64,000 nucleotides of DNA from the NCBI GenBank assembly GCA_021299375.1, contig JAJTGR010000017.1, forward strand, positions 90,011 to 154,010, in the 5' to 3' direction. Shown here in pieces: positions 9,267-16,767 of this stretch. A program made the translations under genes and the position numbers. Source of the stretch: Gemmatimonadota bacterium (GTDB lineage Bacteria; Gemmatimonadota; Gemmatimonadetes; Gemmatimonadales; Gemmatimonadaceae). A model generated the notes under the pieces. That model saw only the letters and a program-made list of their open reading frames with translations. It did no database searches and was not told the origin of the DNA. Each line of letters opens with the position of its first letter. The first letter of the stretch is position 1.

Positions 9267-9817
9267 GCACCATCGCGCAGATCCTCAAGGATTCCAAGGG
9301 CGGTATGGAGAAGGCCCTCGAGAACTCGAAGCGGGAATTCTCTGGCATTCGCTCCGGTAAGGCGTCTCCCAACATGCTCGACACCATCAAGGTCGAGGCC
9401 TACGGGTCGCTGCTGCCGCTCAACCAGGTAGCTTCCGTGGCCGCACCGGAGCCGCGCATCCTGCTGGTCACCCCCTTCGACAAAGGGCTGGCCAAGGTCA
9501 TCGAGAAGGCCATCCGGGAGTCGGAGCTCGGTCTCGATCCGGCCCACCAGAACGGGGTCATCCGCGTGCCGCTGCCCAGCATGAATGAGCAGCGCCGCAA
9601 GGAACTGGTGAAAGTGCTGCACAAGCTCGCGGAGGACGGCCGTATTGCCATCCGCCACGCGCGCACCGATGCCCGGGACAAGGTCAAGAAGCTCGAGGGC
9701 ATCTCCGAGGACGACAAGAAGCATGCGGAGAAGGACCTCCAGAAGCAGCACGACGAGGCCATCGCCAAGCTCGACGGCCTCCTGAAGGCCAAGGAAGTCG
9801 AGATCATGGAGGTGTGA
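9263..9817 (+). CDS. frr: Ribosome recycling factor
   Basis: Splits post-termination ribosomes together with EF-G. 184 residues, normal length, from the ATG at 9263 that overlaps the pyrH stop by 4 bases. Seen: an RSGKASP-containing helix, [36 protein letters not shown], and the long C-terminal helix region [19 protein letters not shown] with basic/acidic heptads to the end. Confidence 0.96.
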   Translation: MSTIAQILKDSKGGMEKALENSKREFSGIRSGKASPNMLDTIKVEAYGSLLPLNQVASVAAPEPRILLVTPFDKGLAKVIEKAIRESELGLDPAHQNGVIRVPLPSMNEQRRKELVKVLHKLAEDGRIAIRHARTDARDKVKKLEGISEDDKKHAEKDLQKQHDEAIAKLDGLLKAKEVEIMEV

Positions 9818-9841
9818 GTCCGCCCTGCGGACAGCACCGCC

Positions 9842-10621
9842 ATGTGCCCGCCTCCACCGCCCCCATCCATCGTGACTGACACCGAGTCGGACCTGTTGGC
9901 GCGCATACGCGTACACGGGGCGGTGCCGCGGCACATTGCAATCATCATGGATGGCAATGGCCGCTGGGCGCGTGAGCGCCACATGCCGCGTCCGTTCGGT
10001 CATCGGTCGGGCATGAAGGCCGTGCGCGCCGTCATCGAGGGATGCCTCGAGGCCGGTGTGGAATGGCTCTCGTTGTTTGCGTTCTCGCAGGAGAACTGGC
10101 AGCGACCTGAAACCGAAGTCTCCGCGCTGATGGCGCTCCTCGAGGAGTACATCGCCCGCGAAGCGGCCGAACTGCGGCAGCAGGGCGTCCAGGTGTATGT
10201 GCACGGCGATCTCGACCGCTTGAGTGCGGCCGCCGCCAGCGCCGTGGAGCGTGTGCGTCGGGAAACGGCGGGCGGCGAACGGTTGGGCCTCAACCTCTTC
10301 ATCTCGTACGGTGGCCGCGCCGAGTTGGTCCGTGCGGCGCGCCTGTTGGCTGACGAAGTGCAACAGGGGGGGCTCACCCCCGATGCCATTGATGAGCAGG
10401 CCTTCCGGGCACGGCTCTACACCGCAGAGGGTCCGGATCCCGACCTCCTGATCCGCACCTCCGGAGAGCAGCGGCTCTCCAACTTCCTGCTCTGGCAGGT
10501 CGCCTACTCCGAACTCTACATCTCGAATGTGCTCTGGCCCGATTTCGATCGAGCCGCGTTGTATGAAGCCATCTGCGACTTTCAGCGTCGCGATCGGCGG
10601 TTCGGCCGGGTGAATACGTGA
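9842..10621 (+). CDS. uppS: Isoprenyl transferase (undecaprenyl diphosphate synthase)
   Basis: Cis-prenyltransferase that condenses farnesyl diphosphate with isopentenyl diphosphates to make the undecaprenyl carrier for cell-wall assembly. 259 residues. Catalytic segment HIAIIMDGNGRWA with Asp at residue 37; further FAFSQENWQRP, LNLFISYGGRAELV and the C-terminal DPDLLIRTSGEQRLSNFL plus YSELYIS. The first 10 residues are a Pro-run (MCPPPPPPS); a GTG at 9872 is an alternative start. Lies 24 bases after frr and 19 before cdsA. Confidence 0.95.
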   Translation: MCPPPPPPSIVTDTESDLLARIRVHGAVPRHIAIIMDGNGRWARERHMPRPFGHRSGMKAVRAVIEGCLEAGVEWLSLFAFSQENWQRPETEVSALMALLEEYIAREAAELRQQGVQVYVHGDLDRLSAAAASAVERVRRETAGGERLGLNLFISYGGRAELVRAARLLADEVQQGGLTPDAIDEQAFRARLYTAEGPDPDLLIRTSGEQRLSNFLLWQVAYSELYISNVLWPDFDRAALYEAICDFQRRDRRFGRVNT

Positions 10622-10640
10622 TCGATCGGGTGCGTTCCGC

Positions 10641-11501
10641 GTGAGCGAGCTCGCCCGTCGAGTCGTGGTAGCGCTTCTCGGCGCTCCCGTCGCCCTCGCC
10701 GTCATCTGGGTTGGCGGCGCTCCGCTAGCGACGCTGGTCGGTGGCCTGGCGGGTGTGGCCGCGTGGGAGTTGGCGCGCATGGCCCGCGCCGCCGGTCACG
10801 AGCCCATGGGTGCGCTTGGGGTGCTGCTGGCGGCGCTCCTCCCGCTGGCCGTGCACGCCCACGTGCTGGGCGTGGTGCGTGTGCCGCTCGTGGTGGGGGT
10901 TCTGGCTGTCGTTGCGGTTCTCGGGGCCGCGATCTGGCTCCGCGGTGTCGAGGGCAAACCCCTCGGGGCAGCGGCCACCACGGTCTTCATCGCGCTCTAC
11001 ACCGGGGCGACGCTCAGCTATGCCTATGCGCTGCGCTACCACAATTATGCCGTTGGGGACGTCGCCGGGGCGCTCGTGGTGATCTTTCCCGTGGTGTTGA
11101 CCTGGGCCAGCGATACCGGTGCCTACTTCAGCGGGCGGCTCATCGGCGGCCGCAAGCTCATCCCCTCGGTGAGTCCCGGGAAGACGGTCGCCGGAGCCGT
11201 GGGCGCATTGGTGGTGACGGTGCTGGTGGCCTACGCGTTCATGCGCTACCTGCTGACGCCCAAGGCTCAGTTGGCCTTCACACCGTGGGGGCTGGTGCTG
11301 TTCGCCCTCACGATCAGCGTGGTCGCCCAGATTGGCGATTTGGCTGAGTCGTTGCTCAAGCGCGAGGCGGGCGTGAAGGACAGTGGCACCCTGTTCCCCG
11401 GGCACGGCGGCGTGCTCGATCGCCTCGATTCCCTGTTCTTCGTCCTGCCGGCAGCGTACGCCCTGTATGACCTGCTGCTCATTCCCGCCCCGGGGGCCTG
11501 A
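10641..11501 (+). CDS. cdsA: Phosphatidate cytidylyltransferase (CDP-diglyceride synthase)
   Basis: Integral membrane enzyme making CDP-diacylglycerol from phosphatidate and CTP, the precursor used by PssA encoded at 58 kb. 286 residues with GTG start; about eight hydrophobic segments fill residues 8-225. The C-terminal signature is complete: LKREAGVKDSGTLFPGHGG followed by VLDRLDS, with the metal-binding Asp residues, and the conserved SVSPGKTVAG loop before it. Confidence 0.95.
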   Translation: MSELARRVVVALLGAPVALAVIWVGGAPLATLVGGLAGVAAWELARMARAAGHEPMGALGVLLAALLPLAVHAHVLGVVRVPLVVGVLAVVAVLGAAIWLRGVEGKPLGAAATTVFIALYTGATLSYAYALRYHNYAVGDVAGALVVIFPVVLTWASDTGAYFSGRLIGGRKLIPSVSPGKTVAGAVGALVVTVLVAYAFMRYLLTPKAQLAFTPWGLVLFALTISVVAQIGDLAESLLKREAGVKDSGTLFPGHGGVLDRLDSLFFVLPAAYALYDLLLIPAPGA

Positions 11502-11541
11502 TGGGTCGCTGGTGGCGGGTGACTGCCTTCGTTCCCACTTC

Positions 11542-12687
11542 GTGACTCCTCCATCGAGACCGATTGGGGTGGCCCTCCTTGGTGCCACCGGCTCGATCGG
11601 GAACAGCACGCTGCGCGTCCTCGAGCGGCAGCGCGACCGGTTCGTGCCCGTGGCGCTCACCGCCAATGGCAACGTCGCGGCGCTGGCGGAACAGGTTGCG
11701 CGCATCGCGCCGGCCTATGTGGGGCTGGTACAGGCATGCCCGGAGGCGCCCGCGCACTGGAAGCGCGGTGCGGAGTGCCTCGTGGAAGCGGCTACGCACC
11801 CGCTGGCGGACATTGTCGTGAACGCGGTGGTTGGTGCGGCCGGGCTGCCAGCCACGTTGGCAGCACTCCGGGCGGGTAAACGCGTCGCGCTGGCGAACAA
11901 GGAAACGCTCGTGATGGCTGGCGAAATCGTGACGAGTACCGCCCGCGAGCACGGCGGCAGCCTCGTGCCCGTCGACAGCGAGCACTCGGCCATCCTTCAA
12001 TGTCTGGCGGGCCGTGAACCGCATGACGTCAGGCGGCTCATCCTGACGGCATCGGGCGGACCGTTCCGTACGTGGGCGTCCGATCGCATCAACGCGGCCA
12101 CCGTCGCGGATGCGCTGAAGCACCCCACCTGGCAGATGGGCAGCAAGATCACGATCGACAGCGCCACCCTGGCGAACAAGGCGCTCGAGGTGATCGAGGC
12201 CCATCACCTGTTCGGCGTACCGTATGATCGCATCGAGGTGGTCGTGCACCCCCAGAGCATCATCCACTCGTTCGTCGAGTTCGTGGATGGGAGTGTCCTG
12301 GCGCAGCTGGGCGTACCGTCGATGGAACTGCCCATTCTCTACGCGCTCACCTGGCCGGAACGTGTTCCCGACACCGGCGTACCATCGTTTGATCCGGTCG
12401 GGGTCGGCGCGCTGACGTTCGAATCGGTGCGCCACGACGACTTTCCGATGTTGGCGCTGGGCATCCGGGCGGGACGGCTGGGGGGCGCGGCGCCAGCCGT
12501 CTACAACGCGGCCAACGAACAGGCGGTCGCGCTGTTTCTCGACGGGCGACTGGGCTTCGCGGGTATCCCACGCCGGGTGGCGGCGGCGGTACGCGATTTG
12601 GCGTCGCTGCCCGCCGGGTCGCTCGAGACGCTGCTCGCAGCGGATGCTGCGGCGCGCGCCCACGTGTTGGCGGGAACCGAGGACTGA
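11542..12687 (+). CDS. dxr: 1-deoxy-D-xylulose 5-phosphate reductoisomerase
   Basis: NADPH-dependent second step of the MEP isoprenoid pathway; its product line feeds UppS encoded just upstream. The GTG at 11542 gives 381 residues, close to the family norm (about 385-400), with the Rossmann loop VALLGATGSIGNST starting at residue 10. Conserved NKETLVMAGE, PVDSEHSAI, LTASGGPFR, MGSKITIDSATLANK and NAANEQAV blocks are present. An upstream reading overlapping cdsA lacks similarity and is rejected. Confidence 0.95.
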   Translation: MTPPSRPIGVALLGATGSIGNSTLRVLERQRDRFVPVALTANGNVAALAEQVARIAPAYVGLVQACPEAPAHWKRGAECLVEAATHPLADIVVNAVVGAAGLPATLAALRAGKRVALANKETLVMAGEIVTSTAREHGGSLVPVDSEHSAILQCLAGREPHDVRRLILTASGGPFRTWASDRINAATVADALKHPTWQMGSKITIDSATLANKALEVIEAHHLFGVPYDRIEVVVHPQSIIHSFVEFVDGSVLAQLGVPSMELPILYALTWPERVPDTGVPSFDPVGVGALTFESVRHDDFPMLALGIRAGRLGGAAPAVYNAANEQAVALFLDGRLGFAGIPRRVAAAVRDLASLPAGSLETLLAADAAARAHVLAGTED

Positions 12688-12692
12688 ACAGG

Positions 12693-13880
12693 ATGAGTGC
12701 CTTGTCCGTTTACATCGCGCCACTGCTCGTGTTTGGGCTGGTGGTGTTCGTGCACGAGTTGGGCCACTTCGTGGCTGCCAAGATCTGCGGGGTCTACGCT
12801 CCGGTGTTCTCCTTGGGGTGGGGCCGCCGCCTCTTCGGCTGGCGCCGAGGTGAGACCGATTACCGGGTATCATTGGTGCCACTCGGTGGCTATGTGCGCA
12901 TGGCGTCCCGTGACGACGACGCGCTCTCGGGCATCGAGGGAGGCGAAGCGGATCGTGGTTCGCTCGATCAGGCGCCGGATCATCCGTCCAATCTGCCGGG
13001 CGCGCTGTGGGACCCGAGCGCGATGGCACCGTTCGGACCGAAGCCGGTACCGGCAGATCGCTGGGTCGAAAGCAAGTCGACGCTGGCGCGCGTGTTCATT
13101 CTCTCAGCGGGGGTGCTGATGAACATCGCGTTGACGGTCACCGTGTCGAGTGGGATCTACTACCGCTACGGGAATCCGTACCTGCCCGCCGTGATCGACT
13201 CCGTGGTGCCTGGCGCGCCGGCTGCGGCAGCGGGACTCCTGGCGGGTGATCGGATCGTCGCCATCAACGGCGAGCCGGTACGAGCGTGGGACGAGGTGCT
13301 GGAGCGCGTCAGCCCGGTGGTCTCCGGCTCGGTCACGCTGGATGTGGCTCGAGGCGACGCAACCTTGCGGCGGCAGATCACCCCCGACGTGGCCGATGGA
13401 CGGGATCGCGTCACTGGGGCGCCCAGGAAAGTCGGCCGCATCGGCATCATGGTCCGCGACTCCGTTGTCCGCGAACCCGTGAGCCTCGGCAGCGCGATCG
13501 CGTCGGGTGGACGGGCAACGATCGGGATGGCGCAGAACGTCATGTCGGTCTTGGGCGGCCTCGTTTCGGGGCAAGTCTCGGCCAAGAACCTTGGTGGCCC
13601 CATCCAGATCGCACGAACCTCGGTGCAGGCGGCGCGGAACGGCGCCGAGACGCTCTGGTCGCTGATCGCGTTCCTCAGTCTCAATATCGCGATTCTCAAT
13701 CTGGTCCCCATTCCGGTACTCGATGGGGGGCAGATCCTGATGGTGCTGGCCGAGCGGATCAAGGGACGAACCTTCAGCATGCGCACGCGTGAAGCGGTCG
13801 CGCGGGTCGGTGTGGCTGCCGTGTTGGCGCTCATCCTGCTTGTCACCTTCAATGACCTGCGCTCCGTCTTCGCACCGTGA
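12693..13880 (+). CDS. rseP: Site-2 protease RseP, zinc membrane metalloprotease
   Basis: Intramembrane protease of the S2P family that cleaves anti-sigma factors or signal-peptide remnants in the inner membrane. 395 residues. Zinc motif HELGH at residues 21-25 inside the first helix, a PDZ domain at about 160-225 (PAAAAGLLAGDRIVAINGEPV), and the third zinc ligand in NLVPIPVLDGGQ near the C-terminus, with final TM helix to LILLVTFNDL. The start ATG is 5 bases after the dxr stop. Placement after uppS-cdsA-dxr is the widely conserved order. Confidence 0.95.
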   Translation: MSALSVYIAPLLVFGLVVFVHELGHFVAAKICGVYAPVFSLGWGRRLFGWRRGETDYRVSLVPLGGYVRMASRDDDALSGIEGGEADRGSLDQAPDHPSNLPGALWDPSAMAPFGPKPVPADRWVESKSTLARVFILSAGVLMNIALTVTVSSGIYYRYGNPYLPAVIDSVVPGAPAAAAGLLAGDRIVAINGEPVRAWDEVLERVSPVVSGSVTLDVARGDATLRRQITPDVADGRDRVTGAPRKVGRIGIMVRDSVVREPVSLGSAIASGGRATIGMAQNVMSVLGGLVSGQVSAKNLGGPIQIARTSVQAARNGAETLWSLIAFLSLNIAILNLVPIPVLDGGQILMVLAERIKGRTFSMRTREAVARVGVAAVLALILLVTFNDLRSVFAP

Positions 13881-13898
13881 CCGGTTGACGGTGACCCG

Positions 13899-14336
13899 GT
13901 GAGACGGTCGTGGCGCGTGGGGGTCCTGCTGCCGATGGCGGTGGTCGTGGGATGCCGCAGCGGGCCACTCGCGCGGGCGTCCGTTCACCCCCTGCCGCCT
14001 CGCATTCCCCGAGATGCGGCGCGATTCGAGATCGACAGCGTCACTGACAGCACGGCGTCGTTTCGTGTGCAGGAAGCGCGCTGGATCCGCCCTGGTCATG
14101 CTGCCTATGTTGTCGATGCGAAGCAGCGCGATGCGCTCGTGGCGCGTCTCCACATCGTGGGCCGCGACAGTCTGACGGCTACGGCGCTGATCACCTCGCA
14201 GGTGGCGCGCGTGAGGGCGGAGCACGTCCTGCTGGTCGTGCGTCCGCCATCGCCATGGTGGCGGAGCAACCGGTTCTGGGTGGGGTCATTGGCTGGTGCT
14301 GCCGTCGGCGCCGGTGGCGCGCTGCTCGGCCGGTAG
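13899..14336 (+). CDS. Small putative lipoprotein of unknown function
   Basis: 145 residues from a GTG 18 bases after rseP. The N-terminus MRRSWRVGVLLPMAVVVGC looks like a lipoprotein signal peptide with a VVGC lipobox (Cys19). The middle, about residues 40-110, is a beta-rich stretch without a family I recognise; the end WVGSLAGAAVGAGGALLG is a glycine-rich hydrophobic segment that could be a single membrane helix. It seems to be the last gene of the rpsB...rseP cluster. Confidence 0.6.
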   Translation: MRRSWRVGVLLPMAVVVGCRSGPLARASVHPLPPRIPRDAARFEIDSVTDSTASFRVQEARWIRPGHAAYVVDAKQRDALVARLHIVGRDSLTATALITSQVARVRAEHVLLVVRPPSPWWRSNRFWVGSLAGAAVGAGGALLGR

Positions 14337-14675
14337 GCAGCGAGTACCAGGTGGCATCGCGGGGGTGCTGGATCTGACCGGTACGGGCGCGCTCCCGGTG
14401 TCCGGCACGGCGTCCCGAAGCCGGGAAGACCGAAGCGCGCGCCCACGGCGGCCTCGCGCCGTGGCCCCGGGCGAGCGCGGTACCGTCGGCCGGCCCCGTA
14501 CCGGAGCGTGGATCCGCACCCGGTTGGGCATGCCGTATCGAGGCGGCCTGTCAACCGATGGCTGGGGGGCAGGCTGCCCCGGCCGGCGACGCTTCGGGTG
14601 CGGCAGACGCGGCGGCGATCAATGTCCCACGTGTCCCCGCCGTATGCGGGGTGAGTGCGGCAGATCGCCGGGGGA
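14337..14675. other. 339-base gap without a supported gene
   Basis: Between the small lipoprotein gene and the convergent kinase gene. An open frame on the plus strand runs through the gap and contains LGMPYRGGLSTDGW, faintly like the PYRWGG...DGFDCSG motif of NlpC/P60 peptidases, but it lacks a start, the catalytic Cys context and a sensible end (it runs on into the kinase gene). It may be a remnant; I cannot support a gene. No convincing terminator seen. Confidence 0.4.
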
Positions 14676-16316
14676 TCAGCTGCAGAGCAAGCGAAGGCGA
14701 CGGGAAACCGGCACACCGTCGGCCGCTCGCGCGGCCACCAGGGTGTCGGTGATGGTGATGCACCGGGGCGCTGAGGTGCGCACCTCGTAGCTGCCAACCG
14801 GCAGCGAGAGCGTAAGCACGCTGTCCGCCCGCGTTTCGACGCCGCGACCGCCGTCGAGCGGCCGAATGGCCACCCGGGCGTCCCGCGGGCGAATGTCGAA
14901 CCGCACGTCTACACAGGTGCGCACCGGTAGGGAGATCATGACCCGCTGACCAGCTTTCACCTGGGTCAGGACGGTATCACGCACGGCGGCCGTGCAGGAA
15001 ATCGGCGCGTCGGCGAGGACGGCCCGGATCGAGATCCGGCTGGTCGGGGCGTGCTCGCCCGTCCACGAGCCGCGTCCTACCCGTCGATTGTCGATGTAGA
15101 GCTCGGCGCTGTCGGTCGTCGCGATGTCTAGACGGGCGGACTTGGCGACGGCGACAGGCGGGCGCCGCACGCCGATGTCGCGCGCCGGACGTCGGCCGGA
15201 GTCGAACAGGACGTCGTGCGTGGCGGTTGCGGAATCACGGCCAGGCACGGCGCTGGCCGCCCGCGAGGGATCGTGCACGACGCCGGTATCCGCCGCGGTG
15301 GGTGCCGTGACCACGGCGGGTCGGCGGTCTCCCGCCGATACCGGGCGTAGGCGGTACGATGCCCACAGCGCGAGCGCCACGAGCACCGCACCGCCGGCGA
15401 GCAGGGGGCCGCGCCGCACCCGGGCTGGCGCCAGACGGCGGGTGTCAATGGTCTCCGAGGCGAGGCGGGCCGCTCGGGGCGGGCGTGCAGGCGCCGTCGG
15501 GAGCGCTGCGAGGGCGTCTACTACCTGCATTGCGTGTGCGAACCGGTCCTGAGGAGCCTTGGCCATCAGCCGAAGCACCACCGCCTCGAACTCCGGCGTG
15601 AGTTCGTCGATGAGGGTTCGCGGCGGCAGCGGCGGCGTCTCGATGTGTTGGCGGGCGACCACGTACCAGTCTTCGCCCTCGAACGGCAGACGGCCGGTGG
15701 CCGCGCGATACAGCGTGACGCCCAACGCATAGAGATCACTGCGCCCGTCGATCTGCTGGGCGCGCGCCTGCTCGGGGCTGAAATAGTGCGGGGTGCCCTG
15801 AACCTGCTGGGTCGCACTCGCCGACCCCTCGGCGGCCAGCGCTCGTGCGAGACCAAAATCGGCGACGATGGCTTCACCCTGGCCATCGAGTAGAATGTTG
15901 TCCGGCTTGATATCCCGGTGAATGACGCCACGCGCGTGGGCCACTGCCAGGGCGGCTGCAATGCCGATGCCATGTCGGACGCACGCCGTTTCGGGAAGTC
16001 GCCCGTCGTGGGCCAACCGGTGTCCCAGTGTGAGCGGGTGGAGGTCCATCGCCACGAAGGCGGCCCCGTCGACGTGCCCCACGTCGCGCACCGTCACGAT
16101 GTTGGCATGGCGCAACCGGGCGGCGGTGGCCGCCTCGCGACGGAAACGTGCTCTTGCCGTGTCCAGGCCCGCGAATTCCGGGCGGAGGATCTTCAGCGCG
16201 ACCGGGATCTCGAGGTCGAGATCGACCGCCTCATAGACCCAGGCGAAGGCGCCGGTGCCCAGATGGCGGGTGACCCGGTACTTCCCGAGGGTACGCCCCA
16301 GATAGCGATCGGGCAC
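14676..16316 (-). CDS. Membrane-anchored Ser/Thr protein kinase (Hanks type)
   Basis: Eukaryotic-type protein kinase, 546 residues from GTG at 16316 with AAAGGA 6 bases upstream. Kinase domain about residues 13-275: glycine loop LGTGAFAWV (19-27), catalytic Lys in [14 protein letters not shown] (133-140), DFGLA (153-157), [10 protein letters not shown]. One transmembrane helix at about 303-321, then a linker and an external domain (about 390-546) containing PEGA-like beta repeats ([22 protein letters not shown]) and a few Cys. All catalytic residues are present, so it should be active; the ligand and targets are unknown. It is transcribed alone, divergent from rpsO. Confidence 0.93.
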   Translation of the reverse strand: MPDRYLGRTLGKYRVTRHLGTGAFAWVYEAVDLDLEIPVALKILRPEFAGLDTARARFRREAATAARLRHANIVTVRDVGHVDGAAFVAMDLHPLTLGHRLAHDGRLPETACVRHGIGIAAALAVAHARGVIHRDIKPDNILLDGQGEAIVADFGLARALAAEGSASATQQVQGTPHYFSPEQARAQQIDGRSDLYALGVTLYRAATGRLPFEGEDWYVVARQHIETPPLPPRTLIDELTPEFEAVVLRLMAKAPQDRFAHAMQVVDALAALPTAPARPPRAARLASETIDTRRLAPARVRRGPLLAGGAVLVALALWASYRLRPVSAGDRRPAVVTAPTAADTGVVHDPSRAASAVPGRDSATATHDVLFDSGRRPARDIGVRRPPVAVAKSARLDIATTDSAELYIDNRRVGRGSWTGEHAPTSRISIRAVLADAPISCTAAVRDTVLTQVKAGQRVMISLPVRTCVDVRFDIRPRDARVAIRPLDGGRGVETRADSVLTLSLPVGSYEVRTSAPRCITITDTLVAARAADGVPVSRRLRLLCS

Positions 16317-16325
16317 AGGTGGTCC

Positions 16326-16354
16326 TTTACAGGCGGGCCGAGGTGGAGTAAGCT
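16326..16354 (+). promoter_or_regulatory. Promoter of rpsO(-pnp)
   Basis: TTTACA (16326-16331), 17-base spacer, TAAGCT (16349-16354). The -10 context GAGTAAGCTAC is identical to that of rplM. The site sits only 10 bases from the divergent kinase start, so the TTTACA box overlaps the kinase leader. Confidence 0.55.
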
Positions 16355-16428
16355 ACCGTGCTACCTGCAATTGCGCGCAACAACCGCTGCGCACGACACG
16401 CGCTAGACCGGCTGAGAATACAACGACG

Positions 16429-16689
16429 ATGGCGTTCGACAAGGCTACCACGATCGACAAGTACCGGGCCCACGAAGGGGACACCGGTTCGACCCGCGTA
16501 CAGATCGCCCTCCTCACGGAGCGCATCAACTACCTGACGGGTCACTTCCGTACGCACGCGAAAGACCATCATGGTCGTCGCGGGCTCCTCAAGATGGTCG
16601 GCAAGCGCCGGCGCCTGCTCGACTACCTGAAGCGTACGGACGTGCAGCAGTATCGCACGCTCGTGCAGGACCTTGGACTCCGGTACTGA
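16429..16689 (+). CDS. rpsO: 30S ribosomal protein S15
   Basis: Small-subunit protein binding the central domain of 16S rRNA. 86 residues (usual 88-89). Conserved segments [33 protein letters not shown] and the signature-like [14 protein letters not shown] are intact. Precedes pnp as in many bacteria. Confidence 0.97.
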   Translation: MAFDKATTIDKYRAHEGDTGSTRVQIALLTERINYLTGHFRTHAKDHHGRRGLLKMVGKRRRLLDYLKRTDVQQYRTLVQDLGLRY

Positions 16690-16708
16690 TCCGGACAACG
16701 TCGCATCG

Positions 16709-16742
16709 TCGCGCGGGGGCAAGCTTGCCACCCGCGCGATTT
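16709..16742 (+). terminator. Strong hairpin in the rpsO-pnp interval
   Basis: Stem TCGCGCGGG (16709-16717) with CCCGCGCGA (16731-16739), enclosing GGCAAGCTTGCC, itself self-complementary, and followed by TTT. It may terminate rpsO transcripts or, like the pnp leader stem in Escherichia coli, serve as an RNase-III-processed autoregulatory site for PNPase. The structure is seen; the role is inferred. Confidence 0.55.
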
Positions 16743-16767
16743 GCGTTCTCATGAGGCTACACAGCAG

